Shown piece after piece: positions 1 through 5,856 of a stretch of 6,054 bases of DNA. The notes under the pieces were generated by a model. The model was not told where the DNA came from and ran no database searches. It was given only the letters and a program-made list of their open reading frames with translations. The position numbers and the translations under genes are program-made. The stretch is from Clostridium sp. CAG:343 (GTDB taxonomy: Bacteria > Bacillota > Clostridia > TANB77 > CAG-508): positions 6,747 to 12,800 of the forward strand of contig FR888041.1 in NCBI GenBank assembly GCA_000431335.1, read 5' to 3'. Each line of letters opens with the position of its first letter. Positions within the stretch are counted from its first letter, which is position 1.

Positions 1-1
1 T

Positions 2-2089
2 TTATGGCATTTAAGATATAAGATAAAAGGTGAAGATAGATATGTAGAAGTAGCAACCACAAGACCAGAAACAATGCTTGGAGATACAGCAGTAGCTGTT
101 AACCCAGAAGATAAAAGATATACGGATATTGTAGGAAAAACATGCATAGTACCTATTGTAAATAGAGAAATACCAATTATAGCAGATGAATTTGTAGAAA
201 CAGAATTTGGAACAGGATGTGTTAAAATTACACCAGCACATGATCCAAATGACTATCAAGCAGGATTAAAACATAAATTGGAATTCATAGAAGTATTTGA
301 TGATAAAACAATAATGGGAGATTTAATGCAAGAAGTAAAAGGTATGAAAGCAATAGAAGCAAGAAAAATTATTGTTAAAAAATTAGAAGAACTAGGAGCT
401 TTAGTATCAATTGAAGATTATACTCATAATGTTGGAAAATGTGAGAGATGCAAAACTACAATTGAACCACGTATATCTGAGCAATGGTTTGTAAAAATGA
501 AAGAATTAGCTAAACCTGCAATTGAAGCTGTAAAGAAAGACGATGTTAAATTTGTTCCGAAAAGATATGAAAAGACATATTTTAACTGGATGGAAAATAT
601 ACAAGATTGGTGTATATCAAGACAGTTATGGTGGGGACATCAAATTCCAGCTTATTATTGTGAAGAATGTGGACATATAAATGTGGCAAAAAGTGCTCCA
701 AATAAATGCGAAAAATGTGGATCAGATAAATTACATCAAGATCCAGATACATTGGATACTTGGTTTAGTTCAGCATTATGGCCATTTTCAACTTTAGGCT
801 GGCCAAATAAAGAATCAGAAGATTTAAAAACTTTTTATCCAACTAATGTATTAGTTACAGGATATGATATTATATTTTTCTGGGTAGCAAGAATGATATT
901 TTCTGGATTATATGCAATGGGAGAAAAGCCATTTAGTGATGTATTAATTCATGGAATTGTACGTGATAGTCAAGGAAGAAAAATGTCAAAAACATTAGGA
1001 AATGGCGTAGACCCAATTGAAGTAATAAATCAGTATGGAGCAGACAGCTTAAGATTTTCAGTACTTTCAGGAACTACAATGGGAAATGATATTAGATATA
1101 TGCCGGAAAAATTAGAACAAGCGTCAAATTTTGCTAATAAAATATGGAATGCAGCTAAATTTATTATTATGAATAGACCTTCAGAAGAAGAAATACTTAA
1201 ATTTAAAAAAGAAAATTATGATAAAGAAAGACACATTTATAAAGAAGGTTCATTAAAGTTATCAGATGAATGGATTTTAAATAAATTAAATAAATTAATT
1301 TTAGAAATAACAAACAATATTGAAAATTATGATTTAGGAGTAGCATTAGATAAAATTTATAATTTTATGTGGAATGAATTTTGCGATTGGTATATAGAAA
1401 TGGCTAAAGTAAGATTATATGGCGAAGATGAAAAAGAAAAAGTACAGGTATCTTATGTATTAAATGAAGTATTTACAAATTGCTTGAAATTATTACATCC
1501 TTTTATGCCATTCATAACTTCTGAGATATATGACAACTTAGTTTCATACGAAGATAAAGAATTGATGGTAAGTAGTTGGCCTACTATAGATTTAAGTGAA
1601 GATAATTTAAGCTTTAAATATGACAAACAAGAAGAAACAATTGAAAAAATAAAAGAAATCATAGTAGAAATTAGGAATATTAGAAATACTAAAAATATAC
1701 ATCCAACTAAAAAGTCAGAATTGATATTAGTGACAGAAAAATATGAAAAAGAGCTTAAGGAAGCAGAAGGTGTATTGTTAAAATTAGGATTTGCTAATAA
1801 AGCTAAGATTCAGAAAGACAAAACAGGAATTCCAGAAGATGCAATTAAAATATTAACAGATGGAATAGAATTATATATGCCTCTAGAAGGATTGGTGAAT
1901 TTAGAAGAAGAAAGAAAGAGATTAGAAGTAGAAAAATTAAGGCTAGAAGGAGAAGTTGCAAGATGTGAGAAAATGTTATCAAATCCAGGTTTTGTAAACA
2001 AAGCTCCAGAGGCAAAAGTTAAAGAAGAAAAAGAAAAATTAGAAAAATACAAAAAAATGTTAGAGAAAGTAATGGAAAGCTTAAATTAA
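2..2089 (+). CDS. valS: Valyl-tRNA synthetase, 5'-truncated by the window edge
   Basis: ValRS is a class Ia cytoplasmic enzyme that charges tRNA-Val and hydrolyses mis-charged Thr-tRNA. The frame is open from base 2, giving 695 visible residues; bacterial ValRS is about 880, so roughly 185 N-terminal residues including the HIGH motif lie outside. Visible parts in order: the editing (CP1) domain signature ATTRPETMLGDTAVAV from residue 18; cysteine pairs CERC (147-150), CEEC (220-223) and CEKC (236-239), probably zinc-knuckle elements; CISRQLWWGHQIPA from residue 204; DTWFSSALWPFS around residue 254; the KMSKS-type signature as KMSKT (residues 327-331, bases 980-994) followed by LGNGVDP; the anticodon-binding helical domain; and a Glu/Lys-rich C-terminal coiled coil (about residues 630-695), the tRNA-binding arm typical of ValRS. 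An ATG at base 74 is internal to the editing domain and is not the start. Identity is secure. Confidence 0.97.
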   Translation, partial: LWHLRYKIKGEDRYVEVATTRPETMLGDTAVAVNPEDKRYTDIVGKTCIVPIVNREIPIIADEFVETEFGTGCVKITPAHDPNDYQAGLKHKLEFIEVFDDKTIMGDLMQEVKGMKAIEARKIIVKKLEELGALVSIEDYTHNVGKCERCKTTIEPRISEQWFVKMKELAKPAIEAVKKDDVKFVPKRYEKTYFNWMENIQDWCISRQLWWGHQIPAYYCEECGHINVAKSAPNKCEKCGSDKLHQDPDTLDTWFSSALWPFSTLGWPNKESEDLKTFYPTNVLVTGYDIIFFWVARMIFSGLYAMGEKPFSDVLIHGIVRDSQGRKMSKTLGNGVDPIEVINQYGADSLRFSVLSGTTMGNDIRYMPEKLEQASNFANKIWNAAKFIIMNRPSEEEILKFKKENYDKERHIYKEGSLKLSDEWILNKLNKLILEITNNIENYDLGVALDKIYNFMWNEFCDWYIEMAKVRLYGEDEKEKVQVSYVLNEVFTNCLKLLHPFMPFITSEIYDNLVSYEDKELMVSSWPTIDLSEDNLSFKYDKQEETIEKIKEIIVEIRNIRNTKNIHPTKKSELILVTEKYEKELKEAEGVLLKLGFANKAKIQKDKTGIPEDAIKILTDGIELYMPLEGLVNLEEERKRLEVEKLRLEGEVARCEKMLSNPGFVNKAPEAKVKEEKEKLEKYKKMLEKVMESLN

Positions 2090-2093
2090 AGAT

Positions 2094-2157
2094 GCAAATA
2101 AAACATTATCCCTATATTTGGAAATAGTTTCAAGTATAGGGATAATATTTTATTTGC
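2094..2157 (+). terminator. Long hairpin after valS, probable (possibly bidirectional) terminator
   Basis: Bases 2094-2116 and 2135-2157 are inverted repeats of 23 positions with a single C-A mismatch (2104 against 2147) and an 18-base loop. The GC core is ATCCCTATA/TATAGGGAT; the outer stem is A-rich on the left and T-rich on the right, so the U-tract is part of the stem. It starts five bases after the valS stop and precedes the spoIIA control region, which fits an intrinsic terminator insulating the two units. The lack of a T-run beyond the stem keeps confidence moderate. Confidence 0.7.
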
Positions 2158-2171
2158 AAACAGTTATATTT

Positions 2172-2180
2172 TTTGTCGAA
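2172..2180 (+). promoter_or_regulatory. Spo0A box 1 (candidate)
   Basis: TTTGTCGAA matches the Spo0A DNA-binding consensus (TGTCGAA core, with the extended clostridial form TTTGTCRAA) at every position. It lies about 95 bases upstream of the spoIIAA start codon. Spo0A~P activation of spoIIA is established in Bacillus and Clostridium. A paired, oppositely oriented site lies 21 bases downstream. Confidence 0.7.
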
Positions 2181-2192
2181 AACTTCTAATGT

Positions 2193-2201
2193 ATCGACAA
2201 A
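2193..2201 (-). promoter_or_regulatory. Spo0A box 2 (candidate, inverted)
   Basis: On the minus strand this reads TTTGTCGAT, 8 of 9 matches to TTTGTCRAA, differing only in the last base. It faces box 1 across a 12-base spacer, with centres 21 bp apart, about two helical turns. It sits roughly 20 bases upstream of the candidate -35 element. The sequence around the two boxes is also partly repeated directly (AACTTCTAAT at 2181 and AACTTCTTAT at 2201). Confidence 0.6.
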
Positions 2202-2218
2202 ACTTCTTATTTTTCACT

Positions 2219-2248
2219 ATTGGAAAATAATGTAAAATAATTTATAAT
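2219..2248 (+). promoter_or_regulatory. Candidate spoIIA operon promoter
   Basis: TTGGAA (2220-2225), a 17-base spacer and a perfect TATAAT (2243-2248) form a sigma-A-type promoter downstream of the two Spo0A-box-like sites; transcription would start near 2255. The -35 region read as ATTGGAAAA (2219-2227) also resembles the sigma-H -35 consensus RNAGGAWWW (8 of 9), the class used for spoIIA in Bacillus subtilis, but no GAAT-type -10 element is found at the right distance. Which sigma factor is used is unresolved, and AT-richness makes chance TATAAT matches common. Confidence 0.5.
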
Positions 2249-2274
2249 AATATAAAACCAAGGAGGAGGTTAAT

Positions 2275-2589
2275 ATGGAATCGAAATTTTATGAAAAGGA
2301 CAAGCTTTTAATATTTAAAATGACAGATGAAATTGATGACCATAGTGTTCAAAAGATAAGGAGGAAAGCAGATTATGAAATGGAAAGATATATGCCTAAA
2401 AGAATTGTATTTGATTTTGATAGTGTCACTTTCATGGATAGTGCCGGAATAGGACTATTAATAGGTAGATACAAATTTGCTAATATGTTAGGTGCAAGGT
2501 TAGAAATAAGTAACTTAACACAAAGTGTAAGAAGAATCTTTGAAATGAGTGGAATTTTAAAATTAATACCAATTGTAGACAATAATTAA
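2275..2589 (+). CDS. spoIIAA: Anti-sigma F factor antagonist SpoIIAA (STAS domain)
   Basis: A 104-residue cytosolic protein made almost entirely of one STAS domain. SpoIIAA binds SpoIIAB and frees sigma-F when unphosphorylated; SpoIIAB inactivates it by serine phosphorylation, and the phosphatase SpoIIE reverses this. The signature is FMDSAGIGLLIGRYK, with Ser56 aligned to the phosphorylated Ser58 of B. subtilis; the following serine of the Bacillus motif (DSSG) is alanine here (DSAG), leaving one serine at the site. SVRRIFEMSG near residues 84-93 is the second conserved SpoIIAA stretch. It is slightly shorter than the 117-residue B. subtilis protein, lacking the C-terminal tail. The start is supported by a very strong ribosome binding site, AAGGAGGAGG (2260-2269), five bases before ATG. 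It is the first gene of the operon, followed after 32 bases by spoIIAB. Confidence 0.95.
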   Translation: MESKFYEKDKLLIFKMTDEIDDHSVQKIRRKADYEMERYMPKRIVFDFDSVTFMDSAGIGLLIGRYKFANMLGARLEISNLTQSVRRIFEMSGILKLIPIVDNN

Positions 2590-2605
2590 AAAATTAATTG
2601 GTAAG

Positions 2606-2611
2606 AAAGGA
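2606..2611 (+). promoter_or_regulatory. Ribosome binding site fixing the spoIIAB start
   Basis: AAAGGA lies ten bases before ATG 2622. An in-frame TTG at 2598 upstream of this site has no Shine-Dalgarno sequence of its own and would place the AAAGGA inside the coding region, so the ATG is preferred. Confidence 0.65.
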
Positions 2612-2621
2612 ATTAAAAAAT

Positions 2622-3098
2622 ATGAAGGAAGTTTTTGATAATGAGATGAAATTAGAGTTTATTAGTAAATCTTCAAATGAAGCTTTTGCAAGAATAGCAG
2701 TTGCTGCATTTGCATCTCAACTTGATCCAACAATAGAAGAATTAGCTGATATAAAAACAGCAGTATCAGAAGCTGTTACTAATTGCATAATTCATGGATA
2801 TGATGGAAAACAAGGTATTGTTAAAGTATCAGCAAAACTAAAGAAAAACGAGGTTATTATAGAAATTTCAGATAAAGGAAAAGGAATTGAAAATATTAAC
2901 GAGGCAAAAGAGCCTTTATATACAACAAAACCTAATTTAGAGAGATCTGGAATGGGATTTACGATTATGGAAAGTTTTATGGATAAGATGAAAGTAGAGT
3001 CTATTTTAGGATTAGGAACAAAAGTAACAATGTCAAAAATAATTAAACCAAAAATAGAATCTGAGGAAGAACAATTTGAAGCGTTATTAGAGAACTAA
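2622..3098 (+). CDS. spoIIAB: Anti-sigma F factor / serine kinase SpoIIAB
   Basis: A 158-residue GHKL-fold protein that holds sigma-F inactive and phosphorylates SpoIIAA with ATP. Residues from ATG 2622: LDPTIEELADIKTAVSEAVT leads into the N-box, with Glu50 (catalytic base position) and Asn54 (Mg/ATP ligand); the G1 box is DKGKGI (84-89); the ATP-lid and G2 region is PLYTTKPNLERSGMGFTIME (98-117), nearly identical to the B. subtilis protein, including the arginine (Arg108) before SGMGF. The C-terminus carries an acidic extension of about 10 residues beyond the Bacillus protein (146 residues). The N-terminus MKEVFDNEMKLEF aligns with MKNEMHLQF of B. subtilis, supporting the ATG over the TTG at 2598. 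It lies between spoIIAA and sigF, the invariant spoIIA order. All residues needed for activity appear intact. Confidence 0.95.
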   Translation: MKEVFDNEMKLEFISKSSNEAFARIAVAAFASQLDPTIEELADIKTAVSEAVTNCIIHGYDGKQGIVKVSAKLKKNEVIIEISDKGKGIENINEAKEPLYTTKPNLERSGMGFTIMESFMDKMKVESILGLGTKVTMSKIIKPKIESEEEQFEALLEN

Positions 3099-3114
3099 AG
3101 ATTAAAAGAAAAGT

Positions 3115-3120
3115 GGGGAG
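3115..3120 (+). promoter_or_regulatory. Ribosome binding site of sigF, closely spaced
   Basis: GGGGAG ends only three bases before ATG 3124, closer than the usual 5-9. It is the only Shine-Dalgarno-like sequence there, and the frame is closed by a TAA at 3103, so ATG 3124 is the only reasonable start. The tight spacing may lower sigF translation. Confidence 0.5.
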
Positions 3121-3123
3121 ATT

Positions 3124-3853
3124 ATGTACGAAAATGACATAGAAACGATAAAAAAAGCCCAAGAGGGAGATAAAACAGAATTAGAGAAATTAGTTCAAGA
3201 TAATAATCGGGTTAATATGGAGTATAGTAAGAAGGTTTAATGGTAGAGGGTATGAACTAGAAGATTTATATCAGATAGGTTGTATAGGTTTTATAAAAGC
3301 AATAAAAAGATTTGATACTAATTTTGAAGTGAAATTATCAACATATGCAGTTCCATATATGATTGGCGAAATAAAAAGGCATATTAGAGACGATGGACCG
3401 ATAAAAGTAAGTAGAAGTATTAAAGAATTAGGAATTAAAATAAGAGAATTAGAGCAAATATATTTAAATGAAAAAGGAAAAGAAATAACAATAGATGAAA
3501 TAGAAAAAGAATTACATGTATCAAAGGAGGATATAATATTAGCAAAAGAAGCTGCAAGAAAAGTAGAATCGATTGAAAATGCGACATATACAAATGCAAA
3601 AGATGGCAATACAATTAGTTTAATTGAAAAAATTTCGACTAATAAAGACGAAGAAGAGATTTTAACCAATAAATTAGTAATAAAGGAACTAATTAACGGA
3701 TTAGAAAAGAGAGATAAAGAAGTAATAATGCTTAGATTTTTTAAAGAAAAGACACAGGCACAAGTAGCTAAAATATTAGGAGTAACTCAGGTACAAGTAT
3801 CTAGAATAGAGCGTAAAATTTTAAACAACATGAAATTAAAACTAAGTTCATAA
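3124..3853 (+). CDS. sigF: RNA polymerase sigma-F factor (SpoIIAC), reading frame interrupted by an apparent one-base insertion
   Basis: Sigma-F is the first forespore-specific sigma factor; SpoIIAB keeps it silent until septation. The gene spans two frames. Bases 3124-3210 encode 29 residues (MYENDIETIKKAQEGD onward), and that frame stops at TAA 3238-3240. Bases 3212-3853 continue the protein in the next frame. Dropping one base of CGGG 3208-3211 gives a 242-residue protein, close to the 255 of B. subtilis, and the join aligns without gaps: QDNN-R-LIWSIV against the Bacillus EKNMRLVWSVV. In corrected numbering, region 2 runs about 30-98 (GYELEDLYQIGCIGFIKA, LSTYAVPYMIGEIKRHIRDD, PIKVSRS), region 3 about 99-170, and region 4.2 is a helix-turn-helix at about 210-232 (TQAQVAKILGVTQVQVSRIE). 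A GTG at 3329 lies inside region 2 (codon 69) and is not a true start. Whether the break is real decides whether this is a functional gene or a pseudogene. Confidence 0.88.
3208..3211 (+). other. Frameshift point in sigF
   Basis: CGGG occupies the place of a single codon between Asn28 and the conserved LIWSIV. Removing any one of its bases restores the frame: CGG gives Arg as in B. subtilis, GGG gives the Gly I recall from clostridial SigF proteins. The two frames are both open only between 3194 (after TAG 3191-3193 in the downstream frame) and 3240, so the shift must fall there. CGG at 3208-3210 is the only in-frame CGG I found in the window. Confidence 0.85.
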
Positions 3854-3877
3854 ATCAAAGAATAGGAAGGTGAAAAA

Positions 3878-4894
3878 ATGAAGAAAATATTTATATATTT
3901 TTTTGCATTTCTTTTTATTTGTTTTATTTTTCCGGCGCTATTAACAAAGAGAGAAAAAGAAACTTCATCAGAAGTTAATAATATTGAAATAAACGATACT
4001 TCTAAAGTAGAAGAAAATGCTCAAAGCCAATATGAGTATAAAAAATATGGAACAATAAAACTTCTTCATCAAAAAACAGGAGAAGTAGAAGAAGTAAATC
4101 TAGATACATATTTATGTAATGTAGTATCAGCTGAGATGCCAGCGGATTATGAAAAAGAAGCATTAAAGGCACAAGCTGTGGTAGCTAGAACATATACTAT
4201 ATATAAAATAGAAAATAAAAAACATGACAATGCAGATATATGTGATAGCTCAACATGTTGTCAAGCTTGGGTATCAAAGGAAACTAGGTTAGAAAGATGG
4301 GAAGAATCAAAACGAGAAGAAAACTGGAATAAAATTGAACAATGTGTAAATGAAACAAAAGGAAAAATTGTAACATATGATGGAAAACCTATTAATGCTT
4401 TTTTTCATGCTAATAGTGGTGGAACAACAGAACTTCCGGTTAATGTTTGGGGAGGAAGTGGTTTGCCTTATTTACAGGTTGTTCAAACAGCTGGTGAAGA
4501 AGGTTATACACAATATAATTCTGAAGTCATATTAGGAGAGGATGAATTAATTAATAAATTAAAAACAAAATATGAAGATATACAAATTAATTTTGCTGAT
4601 GAGCAAGATATAAAAATATTAGAATACACAGATAGTAATAGAGTAAAAACTGTGAAATTTGGAAATCACGAAATTTCAGGAGTAGAAACAAGAACTTTAC
4701 TAGGATTGAAATCAACAAATTTTCAAATTACAAGAGAGGATGGAAAAGTTAAGTTTACAGTCAAAGGATATGGACATGGCGTAGGAATGAGCCAAACAGG
4801 AGCAGATACAATGGCAAAACAAGGAAGTAGCTATGAAGATATAATTAAACATTTTTATGTAGGAGTAGAAATTAAGGATATAAATGAATTATAA
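3878..4894 (+). CDS. spoIID: Stage II sporulation protein D, septal peptidoglycan lytic transglycosylase
   Basis: A 338-residue protein anchored by one N-terminal transmembrane segment (about residues 4-22, rich in Phe and Ile) with its enzyme domain outside the membrane. SpoIID cleaves denuded glycan strands in the septum, working with SpoIIM and SpoIIP to drive septal thinning and engulfment. Conserved features: NVVSAEMPADYEKEALKAQA with Glu86 at the catalytic position; AVVARTY (100-106); a Cys/His cluster H116, C122, C127, C128 (HDNADICDSSTCCQAW); FHANSGG; and the C-terminal signature GYGHGVGMSQ (297-306). The structurally studied Clostridioides difficile SpoIID binds zinc through a comparable His/Cys cluster. 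The start has a good ribosome binding site, GGAAGG (3865-3870), seven bases before ATG. It follows sigF by 24 bases, too short for a separate promoter unless one lies inside the sigF 3' end. In Bacillus spoIID is sigma-E-dependent and unlinked to spoIIA. Confidence 0.95.
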   Translation: MKKIFIYFFAFLFICFIFPALLTKREKETSSEVNNIEINDTSKVEENAQSQYEYKKYGTIKLLHQKTGEVEEVNLDTYLCNVVSAEMPADYEKEALKAQAVVARTYTIYKIENKKHDNADICDSSTCCQAWVSKETRLERWEESKREENWNKIEQCVNETKGKIVTYDGKPINAFFHANSGGTTELPVNVWGGSGLPYLQVVQTAGEEGYTQYNSEVILGEDELINKLKTKYEDIQINFADEQDIKILEYTDSNRVKTVKFGNHEISGVETRTLLGLKSTNFQITREDGKVKFTVKGYGHGVGMSQTGADTMAKQGSSYEDIIKHFYVGVEIKDINEL

Positions 4895-4896
4895 AT

Positions 4897-4925
4897 GTAT
4901 ATTCTTCTAAAAATAGGAAATACTT
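4897..4925 (+). promoter_or_regulatory. Candidate sigma-F promoter before the spoIIQ-like gene
   Basis: GTATA (4897-4901) matches the sigma-F -35 consensus GYWTA at all five positions. GGAAATACTT (4916-4925) matches the -10 consensus GGNNANAHTR at every defined position except the last (T for R). The spacer is 14 bases, one shorter than the Bacillus norm of 15. Transcription would start near 4932, leaving a leader of about 20 bases that contains the ribosome binding site. It begins just after the spoIID stop codon, and sigma-F control of spoIIQ is established in Bacillus. The match was made by eye against consensus only. Confidence 0.5.
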
Positions 4926-4942
4926 CTATTAATAAAGTGTTT

Positions 4943-4949
4943 AAGGAGG
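4943..4949 (+). promoter_or_regulatory. Ribosome binding site fixing the spoIIQ-like start
   Basis: AAGGAGG lies five bases before ATG 4955. An in-frame ATG at 4895, immediately after the spoIID stop, has no ribosome binding site at a usable distance, and its 20 extra residues would precede the normal short basic cytoplasmic tail. Confidence 0.75.
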
Positions 4950-4954
4950 ATTAT

Positions 4955-5794
4955 ATGAGAAGAGATGGTAGAATAAAAAACAAGGGAAGTAAGGCGATAA
5001 GTGACAAAATAATAATGTATTCAATAATGGGTGTTGCAATTTTAACAGTTATTTTAGTAGGATTAATGATATATAGTAAAAATCTAAGTGATGATGTAAA
5101 AGAAGGAACGATGACTTTAGAACAAATGGCTAATATAGCTGGTAACAATACAGAAAATACAGAAAGTGCAAGTACAGAAATTGGTAAATCAGTAGAAGAG
5201 TCTAAAAATGAAATTAATAATACAGCAAATGAAACAACGAATGGTACAAATATTACTAAAAATAATACTACTACAAATAGTGTAGATAGCAAAAATAAAG
5301 TTACAACAAACAATACTAATACTAAAGCTAAAACTACAACAAAAACTGTAAATTCACAAGCAACAGAGAAAAAGGAAGAGAAAAGAGAATTAAATTTTGC
5401 AAAACCAGTAGATGGAGAAGTAAGTAGAGATTACGCAAAGGACAATTTGATATATTCTGAAACATTAAAAGAATGGGTTACACATTTAGGAATTGATATA
5501 AAAGCAGATAAAACAACTGTTGTAAAAACTGCAGAAGCAGGAACTGTAAAATCAATTAAAAATGATCCTAGATATGGTTTAACTATTGTAATAGATCATG
5601 GTGATGGAATGCAAACAGTGTATGCTAATTTATTGACTTCTGAATTTGTAGTAGAAGGTGAAAAGGTGGAAAAGGGTCAAAGTATAGGAACTGTTGGAAA
5701 TACAGCTGTGTTTGAGATTGCAGATGAACCACATTTACATTTTGAAATTTTGAAAGATTCAATACAAGTTGATCCAAATATATATTTGAAATAA
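4955..5794 (+). CDS. spoIIQ: SpoIIQ-like membrane-anchored M23/LytM peptidase-family protein
   Basis: A 279-residue bitopic protein: a basic cytoplasmic tail (1-18), one transmembrane helix (about 19-40), an Asn/Thr/Lys/Glu-rich low-complexity linker (about 60-145) and a C-terminal LytM domain (about 150-279). SpoIIQ is made in the forespore, spans to the mother cell side and pairs with SpoIIIAH to ratchet engulfment and build the feeding-tube channel. The domain keeps M23 zinc-ligand motifs HLGID (His177, Asp181) and HLH (His260, His262). The otherwise conserved histidine of the YxHL motif is Asn225 (VYANL). B. subtilis SpoIIQ has lost zinc ligands, while clostridial SpoIIQ is reported to keep them, so this protein is of the clostridial type. 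Position directly after spoIID matches the spoIID-spoIIQ pair of C. difficile. Another sporulation-associated M23 protein cannot be excluded, since the name rests on domain plan and neighbours. Confidence 0.85.
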   Translation: MRRDGRIKNKGSKAISDKIIMYSIMGVAILTVILVGLMIYSKNLSDDVKEGTMTLEQMANIAGNNTENTESASTEIGKSVEESKNEINNTANETTNGTNITKNNTTTNSVDSKNKVTTNNTNTKAKTTTKTVNSQATEKKEEKRELNFAKPVDGEVSRDYAKDNLIYSETLKEWVTHLGIDIKADKTTVVKTAEAGTVKSIKNDPRYGLTIVIDHGDGMQTVYANLLTSEFVVEGEKVEKGQSIGTVGNTAVFEIADEPHLHFEILKDSIQVDPNIYLK

Positions 5795-5813
5795 ATTTAT
5801 AAAAAAGTAGAGA

Positions 5814-5856
5814 TTAGGGATTCTTTAATAATGTTATTTTATTGAAGAGTCCCTAA
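5814..5856 (+). terminator. Hairpin ending the sporulation cluster, probable terminator
   Basis: Arms 5814-5831 and 5839-5856 form an 18-bp stem with two T-G wobble pairs and a 7-base loop. The outer half carries the GGGA/TCCC core. On the plus strand it is followed by a weak ATTTATATAT tract. On the minus strand a T6 run (complement of 5801-5806) lies seven bases beyond the stem, so it could also stop convergent transcription. It begins 20 bases after the spoIIQ-like stop codon. Confidence 0.75.

Noticed and set aside
11..259. Minus-strand open frame of 82 codons inside valS
   Set aside because: It lies antisense to conserved ValRS editing-domain sequence and its translation is Cys/Phe/Tyr-rich shadow sequence. 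The shorter antisense frames at 1453-1662 and 1810-2052 are rejected for the same reason.
2598..2621. TTG start for spoIIAB
   Set aside because: No Shine-Dalgarno before it, while ATG 2622 has AAAGGA upstream and an N-terminus aligning with B. subtilis SpoIIAB.
3271..3669. Minus-strand open frame of 132 codons opposite sigF
   Set aside because: The plus strand there encodes unmistakable sigma factor regions 2 and 3; the antisense product is low-complexity Ser/Ile/Phe.
3329..3853. Short sigma factor gene starting at GTG 3329
   Set aside because: The codon is an internal valine in region 2 (NFEVKLSTYAVPY) and there is no ribosome binding site; the real gene starts at 3124 and is frame-interrupted.
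4895..4954. N-terminal extension of the SpoIIQ-like protein from ATG 4895
   Set aside because: The segment holds a promoter-like sequence and the AAGGAGG site for ATG 4955; no ribosome binding site serves ATG 4895.
4951..5313. Minus-strand hydrophobic open frame of 120 codons
   Set aside because: It is the complement of the Asn/Thr-rich linker and membrane helix of the SpoIIQ-like gene; no ribosome binding site and no recognisable domain.
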